Below, piece after piece: positions 34,940-43,955 of a stretch of DNA of 64,000 nucleotides (position 1 is the first letter of the stretch; the number at the start of each line of letters is the position of its first letter). Source of the stretch: Bacillus sp. FJAT-22090 (lineage in GTDB: Bacteria > Bacillota > Bacilli > Bacillales_A > Planococcaceae). The position numbers and the translations under genes are program-made. Under the pieces are notes generated by a model, which saw only the letters and a list, made by a program, of their open reading frames with translations, had not been told where the DNA came from and made no database searches. The DNA lies in assembly GCF_001278755.1 (NCBI RefSeq), contig NZ_CP012601.1:4146292-4210291 (forward strand), in the 5' to 3' direction.

Positions 34940-35662
34940 ATGAATAATAGAGTGAAAGAAACCTACAATCAGCTTGCGGATGATTATGAACATAACGTGG
35001 ATACTAATAGTCCATTCAACACGCAATATGAACGACCTGCGATGATGAACCTTTTGCCATCCGATTTAAGAAATAATAAAGTTCTGGATGCAGGATGTGC
35101 GGCTGGGTGGTATACAAGACAATTGATCCATTTAGGAGCAGATGTAACTGCCACCGATATTAGCCCTAAAATGGTAGAGGCTACTAAAAGAAGAGTTGGG
35201 GAAGCTGCAAGTGTTTTTTGTATAGACTTGGGAGAAAAGCTTCCTTTTGAAGATGAAACATTTGATTGGATTATTAGCTCTTTAGTGCTTCATTATATAA
35301 AGGACTGGAGCAGCACTTTTAAGGAGTTTCAGAGAATATTAAATCCCGGTGGAAAACTGTTATTTTCCGTTCACCATCCTTTTATGGATTTTAAATTATC
35401 CGAGAATGGAGATTATTTTTCAAATGAATTCATTATCGATCAATGGGAAAGAGAAGGGAAAATGATTGAAGTTCCGTTCTACCGTCGTCCACTGCAGATG
35501 ATACTAAATGATACACTTTCACATTTTTCTATTGAGCAGATAATTGAACCCCAACCTACAGAAGAATTTAAAATGAATGAACCTGAAAAATATGAACGTT
35601 TAATGAAAAATCCACATTTTATGATTGTAAAAGCAATTAAAAAAGGAAACACTCGGGATTAA
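34940..35662 (+). CDS. Class I SAM-dependent methyltransferase
   Basis: The 240-residue protein has motif I VLDAGCAAGWYTRQL, motif II VTATDISPKMVEATK and the post-motif FDWIISSLVLHYIKDW, typical of small-molecule methyltransferases (Methyltransf_11/25). The substrate is unknown. GAGGTG lies 6 nt before the ATG. It follows the MFS gene closely, so the pair could modify and move the same compound. The terminator overlaps its stop. Confidence 0.88.
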   Translation: MNNRVKETYNQLADDYEHNVDTNSPFNTQYERPAMMNLLPSDLRNNKVLDAGCAAGWYTRQLIHLGADVTATDISPKMVEATKRRVGEAASVFCIDLGEKLPFEDETFDWIISSLVLHYIKDWSSTFKEFQRILNPGGKLLFSVHHPFMDFKLSENGDYFSNEFIIDQWEREGKMIEVPFYRRPLQMILNDTLSHFSIEQIIEPQPTEEFKMNEPEKYERLMKNPHFMIVKAIKKGNTRD

Positions 35663-35683
35663 ATCACCAAGTGTTTCCTTTTT
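35645..35683. terminator. Terminator after the methyltransferase gene
   Basis: GGAAACACT (35645-35653) pairs with AGTGTTTCC (35670-35678), then TTTTT. The stop codon lies in the loop. It also sits at the end of the convergent SDR gene. Confidence 0.85.
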
Positions 35684-36453
35684 CATTGTTTATTGTAGTT
35701 CCAACCGCCATCTCCATTATAAATCATTAGCTTGGACATACCGCCATCAATTGTAATATTTTCTCCGTTGATAAAATCGTTTTTGGGATCACATAAGAAA
35801 ATAGCAGCTCTTGCTATATCAAGTGGATTTCCGATACGGTGAGATGGATGTTGAAGTAAATCTTCATCAGAAGCATTATAGATTTCATTTGATTCATGAT
35901 ATGCACCAGTTTCAATCCATCCAGGGCTGATTGCGTTCACACGTACCTTTCCTGCTAAGCTAATAGAAAGAGCATGAGTTAGTGCTGATATACCTCCCTT
36001 TGCGGAACTATAACTCTCCGTGTCCGCTTGGGACATAAATGCTCGAGTGGACGACATATTGACGATAGCAGCATGATTGCTAAAATGAGTTAGAAATAGT
36101 TTCGTCAACATATAAGGTGCTGTTATTCCTACATTTAATACTTCAGTAAAATCCTCATAACTGCAATCGCTTATAATTCCGTTATTGCTAAAACACGCAT
36201 TATTAAGCAAGAAATCAATTGAGCCATATTTTTGAATAACTTGATTGGCAAACTTCTCAATATCTTCTTTTTTAGCTAAATCCCCAGCTATAAATAAATG
36301 ATTGCCAGATAAGTTGGTAAGCACTTTCTGACCTGCAGTTTCATCTTTATCAATAAAAGCAATAGAGCATCCAAGCTTTGAAAACTCTTCTACAAGACAT
36401 CTGCCAATTCCTTTGGCTCCACCCGTTATGACACATACTTTTCCTTGGAACAT
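35683..36453 (-). CDS. Short-chain dehydrogenase/reductase
   Basis: A classical SDR of 256 residues: cofactor motif TGGAKGIG near the N terminus, NNAC (NNAG position), catalytic Ser in VNMSSTRAF, YSSAKGG (YxxxK), and ISPGWIETGAY. The substrate is unknown. The in-frame ATG at 36468 is possible; the one at 36453 sits 6-8 nt after GGGTGAT and gives the usual N terminus. It is monocistronic and divergent from the membrane-protein cluster. Confidence 0.85.
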   Translation of the reverse strand: MFQGKVCVITGGAKGIGRCLVEEFSKLGCSIAFIDKDETAGQKVLTNLSGNHLFIAGDLAKKEDIEKFANQVIQKYGSIDFLLNNACFSNNGIISDCSYEDFTEVLNVGITAPYMLTKLFLTHFSNHAAIVNMSSTRAFMSQADTESYSSAKGGISALTHALSISLAGKVRVNAISPGWIETGAYHESNEIYNASDEDLLQHPSHRIGNPLDIARAAIFLCDPKNDFINGENITIDGGMSKLMIYNGDGGWNYNKQ

Positions 36454-36623
36454 ATCATCATCACCCATTTCTTTTATATACTCTATTTTAGCTATAAAAC
36501 CAACGCTAATTTAAAGAGTATGATTTTAAAACGGAAAATTTTGCAAAAAATGAAACTAATTTTCAATTAATAACGTATGATATAAAAGTGCTCTTAGAAA
36601 CGATTATGATAGGGGGATTTCAA

Positions 36624-37067
36624 ATGCGTACTAATTGGTCGAATTACGCTTGGAAATTATGTTGGGTTGTTGGTTTAATTGCTTTGACATTAATAAGTTC
36701 CTTTTTACGGCAAAGAATTCGAGATAATAGCGCAATAACGTTCGACATGCTTCCTTATTTTTGGTTCAATGCAACTATATTTTTAATATTTGGCTTATAT
36801 ATATCAATACTATTTATTAAAACTTGGACAGTTAATAGAAATTGGCCATTACTACTATGTGTAAGTTTACCAAGTTTGCTTATTGCATTTTATAGCCCAG
36901 TTATATTTACTATTGTAAAATATACAACTCCTGATTTATCTAATTTTACTGTTCCTATTCCTTTTTGGTTACACCTGATAAATGAACTAGGTATTCCAGC
37001 AATTGTCGCTGGGTTATCCATAATGATTGGAATGTTTGAAAATAGGAATACTAATAACAGCAATTAA
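36624..37067 (+). CDS. Membrane protein, unknown family
   Basis: The 147-residue protein has four hydrophobic segments (LCWVVGLIALTLISSF; FNATIFLIFGLYISILF; LLLCVSLPSLLIAFY; LGIPAIVAGLSIMIG). No family was recognised. The ATG at 36624 has TAGGGGGAT 7 nt upstream. It is the first gene of a cluster of five on one strand. Confidence 0.7.
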   Translation: MRTNWSNYAWKLCWVVGLIALTLISSFLRQRIRDNSAITFDMLPYFWFNATIFLIFGLYISILFIKTWTVNRNWPLLLCVSLPSLLIAFYSPVIFTIVKYTTPDLSNFTVPIPFWLHLINELGIPAIVAGLSIMIGMFENRNTNNSN

Positions 37068-37089
37068 TAAATGACACGAGGTAAGTTTA

Positions 37090-37368
37090 ATGGAATTATT
37101 CATTGAAAAAGTGAACAGAAAGAAAAGTTCTAAGCCCATTTTGTTTACGAGATTTTTTATACTCTTGGCAATGGTTATCTTTTTAATAATGGCAATAGTT
37201 AACGACTTAGATATTTCTTTACTAAGCTTTGTCTTTGTTATGGGAGGCATTGGCTCTACAGTAGACGGTATTGAAAGTTATTATCACAAAGCTAGAAGAA
37301 AGGTTGTACTTACGGAAATAGGATTAGGTATTGTATATTTTGTTATTTCATTTATTCTATTTTTCTAA
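37090..37368 (+). CDS. Small membrane protein, unknown, related to its neighbour
   Basis: The 92-residue protein has a basic start (NRKKSSKP), and about three hydrophobic segments. The central SFVFVMGGIGSTVDGIESYYHK resembles FLPVIIGMGGFASFIGGLIEL in the next gene, so the two are probably tandem relatives. GAGGTAAG lies upstream of the ATG. Confidence 0.7.
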   Translation: MELFIEKVNRKKSSKPILFTRFFILLAMVIFLIMAIVNDLDISLLSFVFVMGGIGSTVDGIESYYHKARRKVVLTEIGLGIVYFVISFILFF

Positions 37369-37396
37369 TACCGCAGTGTCGAAGGGTTGAATAACT

Positions 37397-37609
37397 ATGA
37401 GAAAAATAAGTGTAATAATAGGAGCTACTAGTAGCCTTGTTTTGTTCTTCTATATAATGTATTTTTTAATGACAAATGATACAATGACTACTGTTTCCTT
37501 TCTTCCAGTAATTATAGGAATGGGAGGGTTTGCTTCGTTTATAGGTGGGCTTATAGAGCTAAAAAAAATAAGTGTGGAAGAAAAGAGTGAAACGACGAAC
37601 AGGAGGTAA
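37397..37609 (+). CDS. Small membrane protein, unknown, related to its neighbour
   Basis: The 70-residue protein has two hydrophobic segments and the MGGxxSxxxG motif shared with the preceding gene, then a charged tail. GAAGGG lies about 11 nt before the ATG. The GNAT gene starts 3 nt after its stop, so the two are cotranscribed. Confidence 0.7.
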   Translation: MRKISVIIGATSSLVLFFYIMYFLMTNDTMTTVSFLPVIIGMGGFASFIGGLIELKKISVEEKSETTNRR

Positions 37610-37612
37610 CAA

Positions 37613-38041
37613 TTGATAAAAATTAGTGCCAAATCGATACATTCAGAACTAAGGCAGCTTCTGTCTTTTGCGACTTCTGTGGATAAGATTAATCAAGAAT
37701 ATGAAAAATACGTGTCTTCAAATGAACGAAATTTATATGGGCTTGAGTTAAAAGAAAGTATAATTGGTTGTATTGGGATTGAAATTATAAGTTCAAATAC
37801 TATTGAAATAAAACACATCGCTGTATCACCTAGTGAAAGAGGAAAGGGAATAGGGAGCCAAATGATTAATTTTATTTGTGCTCACTATTCTTCTTGTTCT
37901 ATTCATGCCGAAACCGATAGGGATGCAGTTGAATTTTATCGAAAGTGTGGATTTGAGATTACGAGTTTAGGAGAAAAATATCCAGGCGTTGAACGTTTTA
38001 TGTGTGAGTTTACTAATGATCTAAGAGTAGCTAACGACTAA
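37613..38041 (+). CDS. GNAT acetyltransferase
   Basis: The 142-residue protein has the GNAT core: IEIKHIAVSPSERGKGIGSQMINF with the acetyl-CoA motif RGKGIG, then FYRKCGFEITSLG. The N-terminal part resembles amino-acid N-acetyltransferases. The TTG start has AGGAGG 7 nt upstream. The substrate is unknown. Confidence 0.85.
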   Translation: MIKISAKSIHSELRQLLSFATSVDKINQEYEKYVSSNERNLYGLELKESIIGCIGIEIISSNTIEIKHIAVSPSERGKGIGSQMINFICAHYSSCSIHAETDRDAVEFYRKCGFEITSLGEKYPGVERFMCEFTNDLRVAND

Positions 38042-38133
38042 ATTTAGTTGGATATTTGGCTTATCGCTAAAGTAATTCTGCTTGGTTTGAAATATAGATA
38101 CAGAGATTTTTACGGAGCTACGGAGGTGAATAG

Positions 38134-38595
38134 ATGGGAGACTTTAGAATAAGTAAAATAGAAAATTTAGTTATAAGCGAATTATCCCAACTCGTAGAAG
38201 AAAGTAAAACGGATGGATTCCGTTTTCTTGAAAGACTAGTTAATGATTATAATGAGGGAACTAATACTTTTAGTGAGCATGGTGAATCTCTTTATGGAGT
38301 TTATAATGAGAATAATTCCTTAATAGCGGTAGGCGGTCTTAATAATGACCCTCTTTCTAATGATACACAAGTTGGAAGATTGAGAAGATTTTATGTAGGA
38401 AAAGAATATAGAAGAAAAGCTATAGGGACATTATTATTAAGACAGATTATATACGAGGCAAAGAATTATTATAGAGTTCTTGTACTAAACACTGATACAA
38501 AACAAGCAGCAAATTTTTATCGGGCATATGGTTTTGAAGAAAGTGAAGCATATCCTGGTTCCACACATTTATTAAATTTAGGTTATGAAAAATAA
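38134..38595 (+). CDS. GNAT acetyltransferase
   Basis: The 153-residue protein shows RLRRFYVGKEYRRKAIGTLLLRQII, where RRKAIG replaces the usual RGKGIG, and NFYRAYGFEES. ACGGAGGTG lies 7 nt before the ATG. It is not close to the previous GNAT, with 92 nt between. Substrate unknown. Repeat locus 3 begins right after its stop. Confidence 0.85.
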   Translation: MGDFRISKIENLVISELSQLVEESKTDGFRFLERLVNDYNEGTNTFSEHGESLYGVYNENNSLIAVGGLNNDPLSNDTQVGRLRRFYVGKEYRRKAIGTLLLRQIIYEAKNYYRVLVLNTDTKQAANFYRAYGFEESEAYPGSTHLLNLGYEK

Positions 38596-38642
38596 CAGAC
38601 TGTAGACAAAATAGAATTTATTTTTATATAGGGTAAATCAAG

Positions 38643-38855
38643 TCTTTATTTTGGATCCGTTAATTTTCGTTTCAGGCGGCCGCGCTCCGCCGGCATGGCT
38701 TCAGCCGCTTCCCTCACTACGCTCAGTCCAGGGTCTTCAGCTCATGCACCTGCCGCTTCGCTTTCGGTGCAGAAAACATTTGCTATTCCGGCTGGAGTCG
38801 CCGTCTTCTACTCCAATTAACTATTATCCGCTTTTCAAGTAGAAAACCATCATGC
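38643..38855. repeat. Repeat locus 3, unit A3
   Basis: Runs from GATCCGTTAATTTTCGTTTC to TTATCCGCTTTTCAAGTAG. It has the CACCTGCCGCTTCGCTTTCG insert shared with A1 but not the 34-nt insert of locus 1. The flanks TTATTTTGGATCCG and AGAAAACCATCATGCCATT match locus 1. Confidence 0.85.
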
Positions 38856-38887
38856 CATTAAATAGTACAAATATTTATAACTTAAAT

Positions 38888-39140
38888 TTTTTCAATTAGT
38901 ATTTAAAGAAAATCGTTGAAAAAGGCGAAACTCCTGCGGGAATAGCGTTAGCCGAAGACCCCGCAGTTGAGGGGAAGGCAATCTAAGTTCGCCGCATCCT
39001 GCGGCAACGATTGCATGACCAACATCGTGTTGGCCTAGGAGGCTAAGGCAACGCCCGCGGAAAGAGAGCCGTTTCAACGATTTTCTTATTTATCGGACGA
39101 CATTGTTAGTTATGTCAAATTCTATAGATTTTTTCAGTGC
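38888..39140. repeat. Repeat locus 3, unit B3
   Basis: Almost identical to B2, with the same two-hairpin cassette (GCCGC-ATCCT-GCGGC; CCAAC-ATCGT-GTTGG) and ends TTGAAAAAGGCGAAACTCC and CGTTTCAACGATTTTCTT. It lies in inverted orientation to A3. A minus-strand ORF here (38892-39077) is mirrored at 22437-22622 only because the repeats are alike. Confidence 0.88.
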
Positions 39141-39257
39141 ACTCGCAACGCTCCTGCAGGAATTGAGCGGATGTTTCTCCAAACCAATAATGTGCTACGT
39201 TATATTTTCTCAATACTTAGGAAGTATATTCTTGACTTAATAGAAAATGAGGACAAA

Positions 39258-39300
39258 AAATATCAAGTTATACAGTTATATTTGTAAAACTTGATATTCA
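39258..39300 (-). terminator. Terminator downstream of the alcohol dehydrogenase
   Basis: ATATCAAGTTATACAGTTATA pairs with TGTAAAACTTGATAT, and the A-run at 39254-39259 gives T after the minus-strand gene. Confidence 0.8.
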
Positions 39301-39304
39301 TTGT

Positions 39305-40444
39305 TTATGGCTTTAAGACAAACTTAATACTTTCTTCTTCAAAATCGTGGAATGTTTTGTATGCCTCGCTTGCTTTTTCTAGAGGAACTCTATGTGTAAT
39401 AATTTCGCGTGGATCAATCTCGCCGTTCGCTATCATTTTATATAGCATAGGCATATAGTGAATAACCGGGGCTTGTCCCATTTTTAAAGTTACGTTTCGT
39501 TCAAAAATATTACCTAGTGGGAACATATTATAAAGAGATCCATAAACGCCTGTTAATTGGATAGTTCCAAACTTTCTTACTGAATTTAAGCCAATATCAA
39601 TAGCGCTCAGAGTTCCACCCTGAAGCTTAAGCTTTTGTTCTACTTTTTCTATCATGGACATTTTCCCATCCATACCGACACAGTCTATAACAACATCTAC
39701 TCCACCATTTGTAATTTCCTTAATGTGGCTCCCCATGTCATCAAAATCATCAAAATTATAGGCTTCCACATTGTTCATCTTGATCGCATGATTTAAACGA
39801 TAGGGTACATGGTCAACAGCAATAACTCGCTTTGCACCTTTCATCCAGGCAAATTTCTGTACCATCAGTCCGATTGGTCCAGAACCAAGTACCGCAACAG
39901 TATCGCCTGCTTTCATTCCAGAATTTTCAATGCTCCAATAAGCTGTAGGAAGAACGTCCGAAATAAATAATAAGGATTCATCTTCTAATTCACAGGATTC
40001 TGGAATCTTAAAAGGCATGTAATTACCATAGGGCACTCTTAAAAATTCTGCTTGTCCACCAGGATAATTACCATAGCGTTCGGTAAAGCCAAAATAAGCA
40101 CCTGAATCTATAGCTGGATTTTCATTTGAATTGTCACATTGACTTTCCATTTCATTTTGACAATAGAAACATTCCCCACAGGAAATGTTAAAAGGAATAA
40201 CAACTCTGTCACCTTTTTTAACTTTTGTAACATCAGGTCCTACTTCTTCTACAATTCCCATAGGTTCATGGCCAATCACATAGTCCTTACGTGTAGGCGT
40301 AGCACCTCTATAAATATGCAAATCAGAACCGCAAATGGCAGTAGTCGTAATACGTACGATAATGTCATCGCTCTTTTCAATTATTGGATCGGGTACTTCC
40401 TTTACCTTAATATCCTTTGCTCCTTGGAAAGTGACTGCTTTCAA
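39305..40444 (-). CDS. Zinc-dependent alcohol dehydrogenase, AdhB-like
   Basis: The 379-residue medium-chain dehydrogenase has the catalytic zinc site (Cys in AICGSDLHIYRG, His-Glu in GHEPMG), the structural zinc cysteines in CGECFYCQNEMESQCDNS, and the NAD motif VLGSGPIGLMVQ. It resembles B. subtilis AdhB and glutathione-independent formaldehyde dehydrogenases. The substrate is not fixed by sequence. AAAGGAGGAG precedes the ATG. The gene appears to be single. Confidence 0.9.
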   Translation of the reverse strand: MKAVTFQGAKDIKVKEVPDPIIEKSDDIIVRITTTAICGSDLHIYRGATPTRKDYVIGHEPMGIVEEVGPDVTKVKKGDRVVIPFNISCGECFYCQNEMESQCDNSNENPAIDSGAYFGFTERYGNYPGGQAEFLRVPYGNYMPFKIPESCELEDESLLFISDVLPTAYWSIENSGMKAGDTVAVLGSGPIGLMVQKFAWMKGAKRVIAVDHVPYRLNHAIKMNNVEAYNFDDFDDMGSHIKEITNGGVDVVIDCVGMDGKMSMIEKVEQKLKLQGGTLSAIDIGLNSVRKFGTIQLTGVYGSLYNMFPLGNIFERNVTLKMGQAPVIHYMPMLYKMIANGEIDPREIITHRVPLEKASEAYKTFHDFEEESIKFVLKP

Positions 40445-40523
40445 AAAATCTCCTCCTTTAAAAGTGTCTCATTAATAGTAATAACCCAATTTGAAAAAAC
40501 AAAACCAATAATTAAGAAGATGC

Positions 40524-40566
40524 TAAAAAGCCAGAGAATCTTAAACAGATTCTCTGGCTTATTTTT
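40524..40566 (-). terminator. Terminator of rlmCD
   Basis: AAGCCAGAGAATC and GATTCTCTGGCTT are perfect arms around TTAAACA, with T on both sides. Confidence 0.92.
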
Positions 40567-41941
40567 AGTTCTTTAATTCTAGTAGAGTTACTGCCTCAAC
40601 ATGTGAAGTTTGAGGAAACATATCTACTGGCTGAATATATTTCACATCGTAAAGCTTTGTCAGCTGCTGAAGATCTTTTGCAAGAGTGGAAGGATTACAT
40701 GAAGTGTATACAAAACGTTTTGGTTTGATAGCTAAAACGGTTTTGATAAATTCATCCTCAAGACCTGTGCGTGGTGGATCGACGGTTAAAACATCTGGAA
40801 CAAAACCTTCGTTTTTCCATTTTGATAGCCATTGTTTCGCAGTTCCGTGAACATACTTTGTATTAGTGAAGCCATTCCGTTTAGCATTCTTTTTAGCATC
40901 TTGAATAGATTCTTCTATAATATCCATTCCTCGAACTTCCTTCGCATTTTTGGCAAGCCAAAGTCCGATTGTACCTACGCCACAATAGGCATCTACTACT
41001 GTTTCATTTCCCGTAAGAGCAGCCGCTTTTTCTATTTCAGTGTATAAATTTTCAGTTTGCTCCGGATTTAGTTGGAAGAATGCTCTAGCTGATAAGTCAA
41101 AAGCCAATTCTCCAAGTTTTTCATGAATCGTTTCTTTTCCGAATAAATTGAATGTTGTATCACCAAAAACAAGGGATGTTTTTTCTGCATTAATGTTTTG
41201 ACTAATGGACACAATATTAGAATCAATTCCACGAATTAGTTGAACAAGTTCCTCTTTATGAGGCATTTTCTTTTTAGTAGTAACAAGTGTTACTTGGATT
41301 TGTCCTGTTTTTACACCTGTACGAACAACAATCGTACGAACTATTCCATTTGGATTCTTTTCATCGTATATAGGAATGTTCAGTTTATGCAGGAAGCCTT
41401 TAATTTCATTTGTGATATGTGTAGTCACTGGGTGTTGCATAATACATTCATTGATATCAATTAATTTGTTTGAGTTTTCGGCATATAATCCAGCGATAAC
41501 TTTATTTCCTACGCTTCTTACCTGAAACTGACTCTTATTTCGATAATTCAACGGGTTATCCATGCCAATAGTTTGTTTTACATCAATAGTTGGTGCTAAG
41601 TCTTTGACATAACGTTCTAGTGCTTGGATAACAAGATCTCTTTTTTCGATTAGCTGTCTCCCATAACTCATATGCTGAAGCTGACAGCCACCGCATGCTT
41701 CATAAACTGGACATTGTGGAACTACACGATCAGGGGAAGCCTGACGGATTTTTTTGATTTTTGCTTCTGCATATTTTGCCTTAGCTTCTGTCACTTGAGC
41801 TGTTATTACTTCGCCAGGTAAAGCACCTTTAACAAAAATAACATTTCTTTTGAAAAAACCTACACCTTCGCCGTTTATTCCAAGTCTTTTTATCGTTAGA
41901 GGAAATTCTTGTCCTACTTGTATTACTGTTTGTTCTGTCAT
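40565..41941 (-). CDS. rlmCD: 23S rRNA (uracil-5-)-methyltransferase RlmCD
   Basis: The TrmA/RumA-family enzyme methylates U747 and U1939 (E. coli numbering) of 23S rRNA in Bacilli. From the ATG at 41941 it has 458 residues: an N-terminal TRAM domain, a [4Fe-4S] site [18 protein letters not shown] motifs [14 protein letters not shown] and TVDPPRTGL, and nucleophilic Cys in [18 protein letters not shown] sits 9 nt upstream of this ATG. The longer frame to 42043 crosses a leader hairpin. Confidence 0.93.
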   Translation of the reverse strand: MTEQTVIQVGQEFPLTIKRLGINGEGVGFFKRNVIFVKGALPGEVITAQVTEAKAKYAEAKIKKIRQASPDRVVPQCPVYEACGGCQLQHMSYGRQLIEKRDLVIQALERYVKDLAPTIDVKQTIGMDNPLNYRNKSQFQVRSVGNKVIAGLYAENSNKLIDINECIMQHPVTTHITNEIKGFLHKLNIPIYDEKNPNGIVRTIVVRTGVKTGQIQVTLVTTKKKMPHKEELVQLIRGIDSNIVSISQNINAEKTSLVFGDTTFNLFGKETIHEKLGELAFDLSARAFFQLNPEQTENLYTEIEKAAALTGNETVVDAYCGVGTIGLWLAKNAKEVRGMDIIEESIQDAKKNAKRNGFTNTKYVHGTAKQWLSKWKNEGFVPDVLTVDPPRTGLEDEFIKTVLAIKPKRFVYTSCNPSTLAKDLQQLTKLYDVKYIQPVDMFPQTSHVEAVTLLELKN

Positions 41942-41977
41942 TCCTTCACGTCCTTTATCCGCTTTAACTAGCAGTAA

Positions 41978-42010
41978 AATCCCCACTTCATCACTTCGGT
42001 GGGGATTAAC
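41978..42010 (-). promoter_or_regulatory. Terminator-like hairpin in the rlmCD leader
   Basis: On the minus strand AATCCCCACC pairs with GTGGGGATT and is followed by TTTT, 37-65 nt before the rlmCD start. It could attenuate transcription in the leader, or end a short upstream transcript. Confidence 0.6.
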
Positions 42011-42101
42011 TAAAAGTAAAAGTCCGATTGTTTCAACTAACATCCCATTACTATGAATGAAGTTTCACTTTATAATCTTGCTTCTATTATAAAGGACAAT
42101 T

Positions 42102-42908
42102 TTAAGGTTGCAAATCAATCGGAATATCCAGATTATTCATATTTAATTCGTCTATTGTTCCAAATGTATATCCCATTTTTCTTGCTTCTTGAATGAACAT
42201 AGGAAGACCTTCTGCATTATCAGGTGAAACAGTGTGCATTAGAATGATTGCACCAGGATGAATTTGAGACATTAATTGATCGTAAGCGTATTTTCCGCCC
42301 TTCTTCACATCCTTGTGCCAATCGATAAAAGCAATTGACCAAAATATATGCTGATGGCCAATTTCGTTTGCAGCTTGTAATACTTGTTCATTAAAGATTC
42401 CTTCTGGAGGACGAGTAACGGTAGTTCTTTTTAGGGTGGTTAGCTCGCTCAATCGTTGGTCAAACTTTTGCAATTCTTTCTTCACACCTTCTTTTGAAAG
42501 CTTAGCTAAATTCGGATGACCATAAGAATGGTTTCCAATTTGATGTCCCTCTTCAATCATTCGTTTAACAAGAGGGGTAGCACTTTCTAGATAATGTCCT
42601 GTAAGAAAGAATGTAGCTTTAATATTTTCTTTTTTTAGCGTATCTAAGATACTTTCTGTATATCCGTTTTCATAGCCATTATCAAAAGTGAAATAGAGAA
42701 CTTTTTTATCTGATGGACCTTTGTAAATAGCGCCATTTCTTTCAAGCATCGCATCTAATTCTGAACCTGCTTCTGCTGGAATTTCGTTTGTCGCTTTCTT
42801 CAATCCCCAATGTATTTCTTTGGATTGCGCAGAGAAGGGTTGATAGAAGAACCCCATACTGATGACAAACGCAGCTAGTACTATTCCAAATACATGGTAT
42901 TTCCACAT
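42102..42908 (-). CDS. pdaA: Polysaccharide deacetylase PdaA (spore cortex delta-lactam synthesis)
   Basis: PdaA removes the acetyl group from muramic acid during cortex delta-lactam formation. The 268-residue protein has a signal or anchor segment near the N terminus. The NodB domain shows YFTFDNGYENGYT, where Asn replaces the second Asp of the usual TFDDG as in PdaA, then HSYGHPNL with the two metal His, and RPPEG. The ATG at 42908 has GGAGG 11 nt upstream; an upstream GTG lies too close to it. Gene order next to yfhF matches B. subtilis. Confidence 0.9.
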   Translation of the reverse strand: MWKYHVFGIVLAAFVISMGFFYQPFSAQSKEIHWGLKKATNEIPAEAGSELDAMLERNGAIYKGPSDKKVLYFTFDNGYENGYTESILDTLKKENIKATFFLTGHYLESATPLVKRMIEEGHQIGNHSYGHPNLAKLSKEGVKKELQKFDQRLSELTTLKRTTVTRPPEGIFNEQVLQAANEIGHQHIFWSIAFIDWHKDVKKGGKYAYDQLMSQIHPGAIILMHTVSPDNAEGLPMFIQEARKMGYTFGTIDELNMNNLDIPIDLQP

Positions 42909-42960
42909 GAAAAACACAACCTCCTTTTTTAAGTAGGTTGCGCTAGTGGTTTTTATTTAT

Positions 42961-43857
42961 TCATGAATAAATATCTGTTAGTGCTTTACTCAGATTTGGA
43001 AAATCAAAAACAAATCCATTTTCTATTAAGACTTCCGGTAAGACATGTTGACCTTCCAAAACAAGTTGGCTTTTTTCACCAAGGGCAAGTTTTAACGCAA
43101 AAGAAGGTACTGGGAAGTAATAGGGTCTATTTAATACGCTCGCTAATATTTTGCCAAACTCATTCATTCTTTTTGCATCCGGTGCTGCGACATTAAAAGG
43201 GCCATGTATGTTATTTTCTATGGCAAACAGTAGAGCTTTTGCAACATCTCTGACATGAACCCACGACATCCAATTTTTACCCAAGCCGATAGGTCCTCCA
43301 ACAAATAGTTTATACGGAAGAGCCATTAGTGGAAGTGCGCCTTCACTTTTCCCTAAAATGATTCCAAATCTTCCATAAGCAACTCTAATTCCTAGTTGTT
43401 CAGCTGTTTGTGCTTTAACTTCCCAGTCTAGAACTGTTTTCGCTAAAAAGTCTGTTCCAACTACGAGTGAGTTTTCGGTATATGTTATATCTTCCGAGGC
43501 AGGATAAATGCCAATTGCACTAGCATTTACAAGAACTTTTGGTTTATGCTCTAATGCATGTAGTATTCGAATAACTTCATCTGTTGCTTGCATTCGACTT
43601 TCGGAGATTTTCTTTTTTTGTTCAACGGTCCATCTTCCATTATTTATGGACTCACCAGCAAGATTTACGATTGCATCAATTCCTTCCAGCTTTTTTTCAG
43701 GTAAGGAATTGCCTGATAACCATTTTACAAATGAAACATTATTTATGTCTTTGTTGGGTGAACGAGTTAAAATAAATACCTCATGTCCCATTTGAACGAG
43801 TAGGTTAGTTAGTTCACTACCTACAAATCCAGTACCTCCAGTAATAGCTATTTTCAT
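42961..43857 (-). CDS. yfhF: TIGR01777 family sugar-nucleotide epimerase-like protein (YfhF)
   Basis: An extended SDR of 298 residues with NAD motif ITGGTGFVGSEL, and the C-terminal DUF1731 (PYYFPVPSFALKLALGEKSQLVLEGQHVLP). The activity is unknown; the family includes SulA-like and human SDR39U1. The ATG at 43857 has AGGAGG 8 nt upstream. It is divergent from recX, as in B. subtilis. Confidence 0.9.
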   Translation of the reverse strand: MKIAITGGTGFVGSELTNLLVQMGHEVFILTRSPNKDINNVSFVKWLSGNSLPEKKLEGIDAIVNLAGESINNGRWTVEQKKKISESRMQATDEVIRILHALEHKPKVLVNASAIGIYPASEDITYTENSLVVGTDFLAKTVLDWEVKAQTAEQLGIRVAYGRFGIILGKSEGALPLMALPYKLFVGGPIGLGKNWMSWVHVRDVAKALLFAIENNIHGPFNVAAPDAKRMNEFGKILASVLNRPYYFPVPSFALKLALGEKSQLVLEGQHVLPEVLIENGFVFDFPNLSKALTDIYS

Positions 43858-43955
43858 ATTCAGCCCTCCTTTATGGAATATCTTAACATTCTCCAGAGTT
43901 ATCACCTATTAAAATATACGGTATAATAGTAGGGATGAATGGAGAGGTTTACTAA

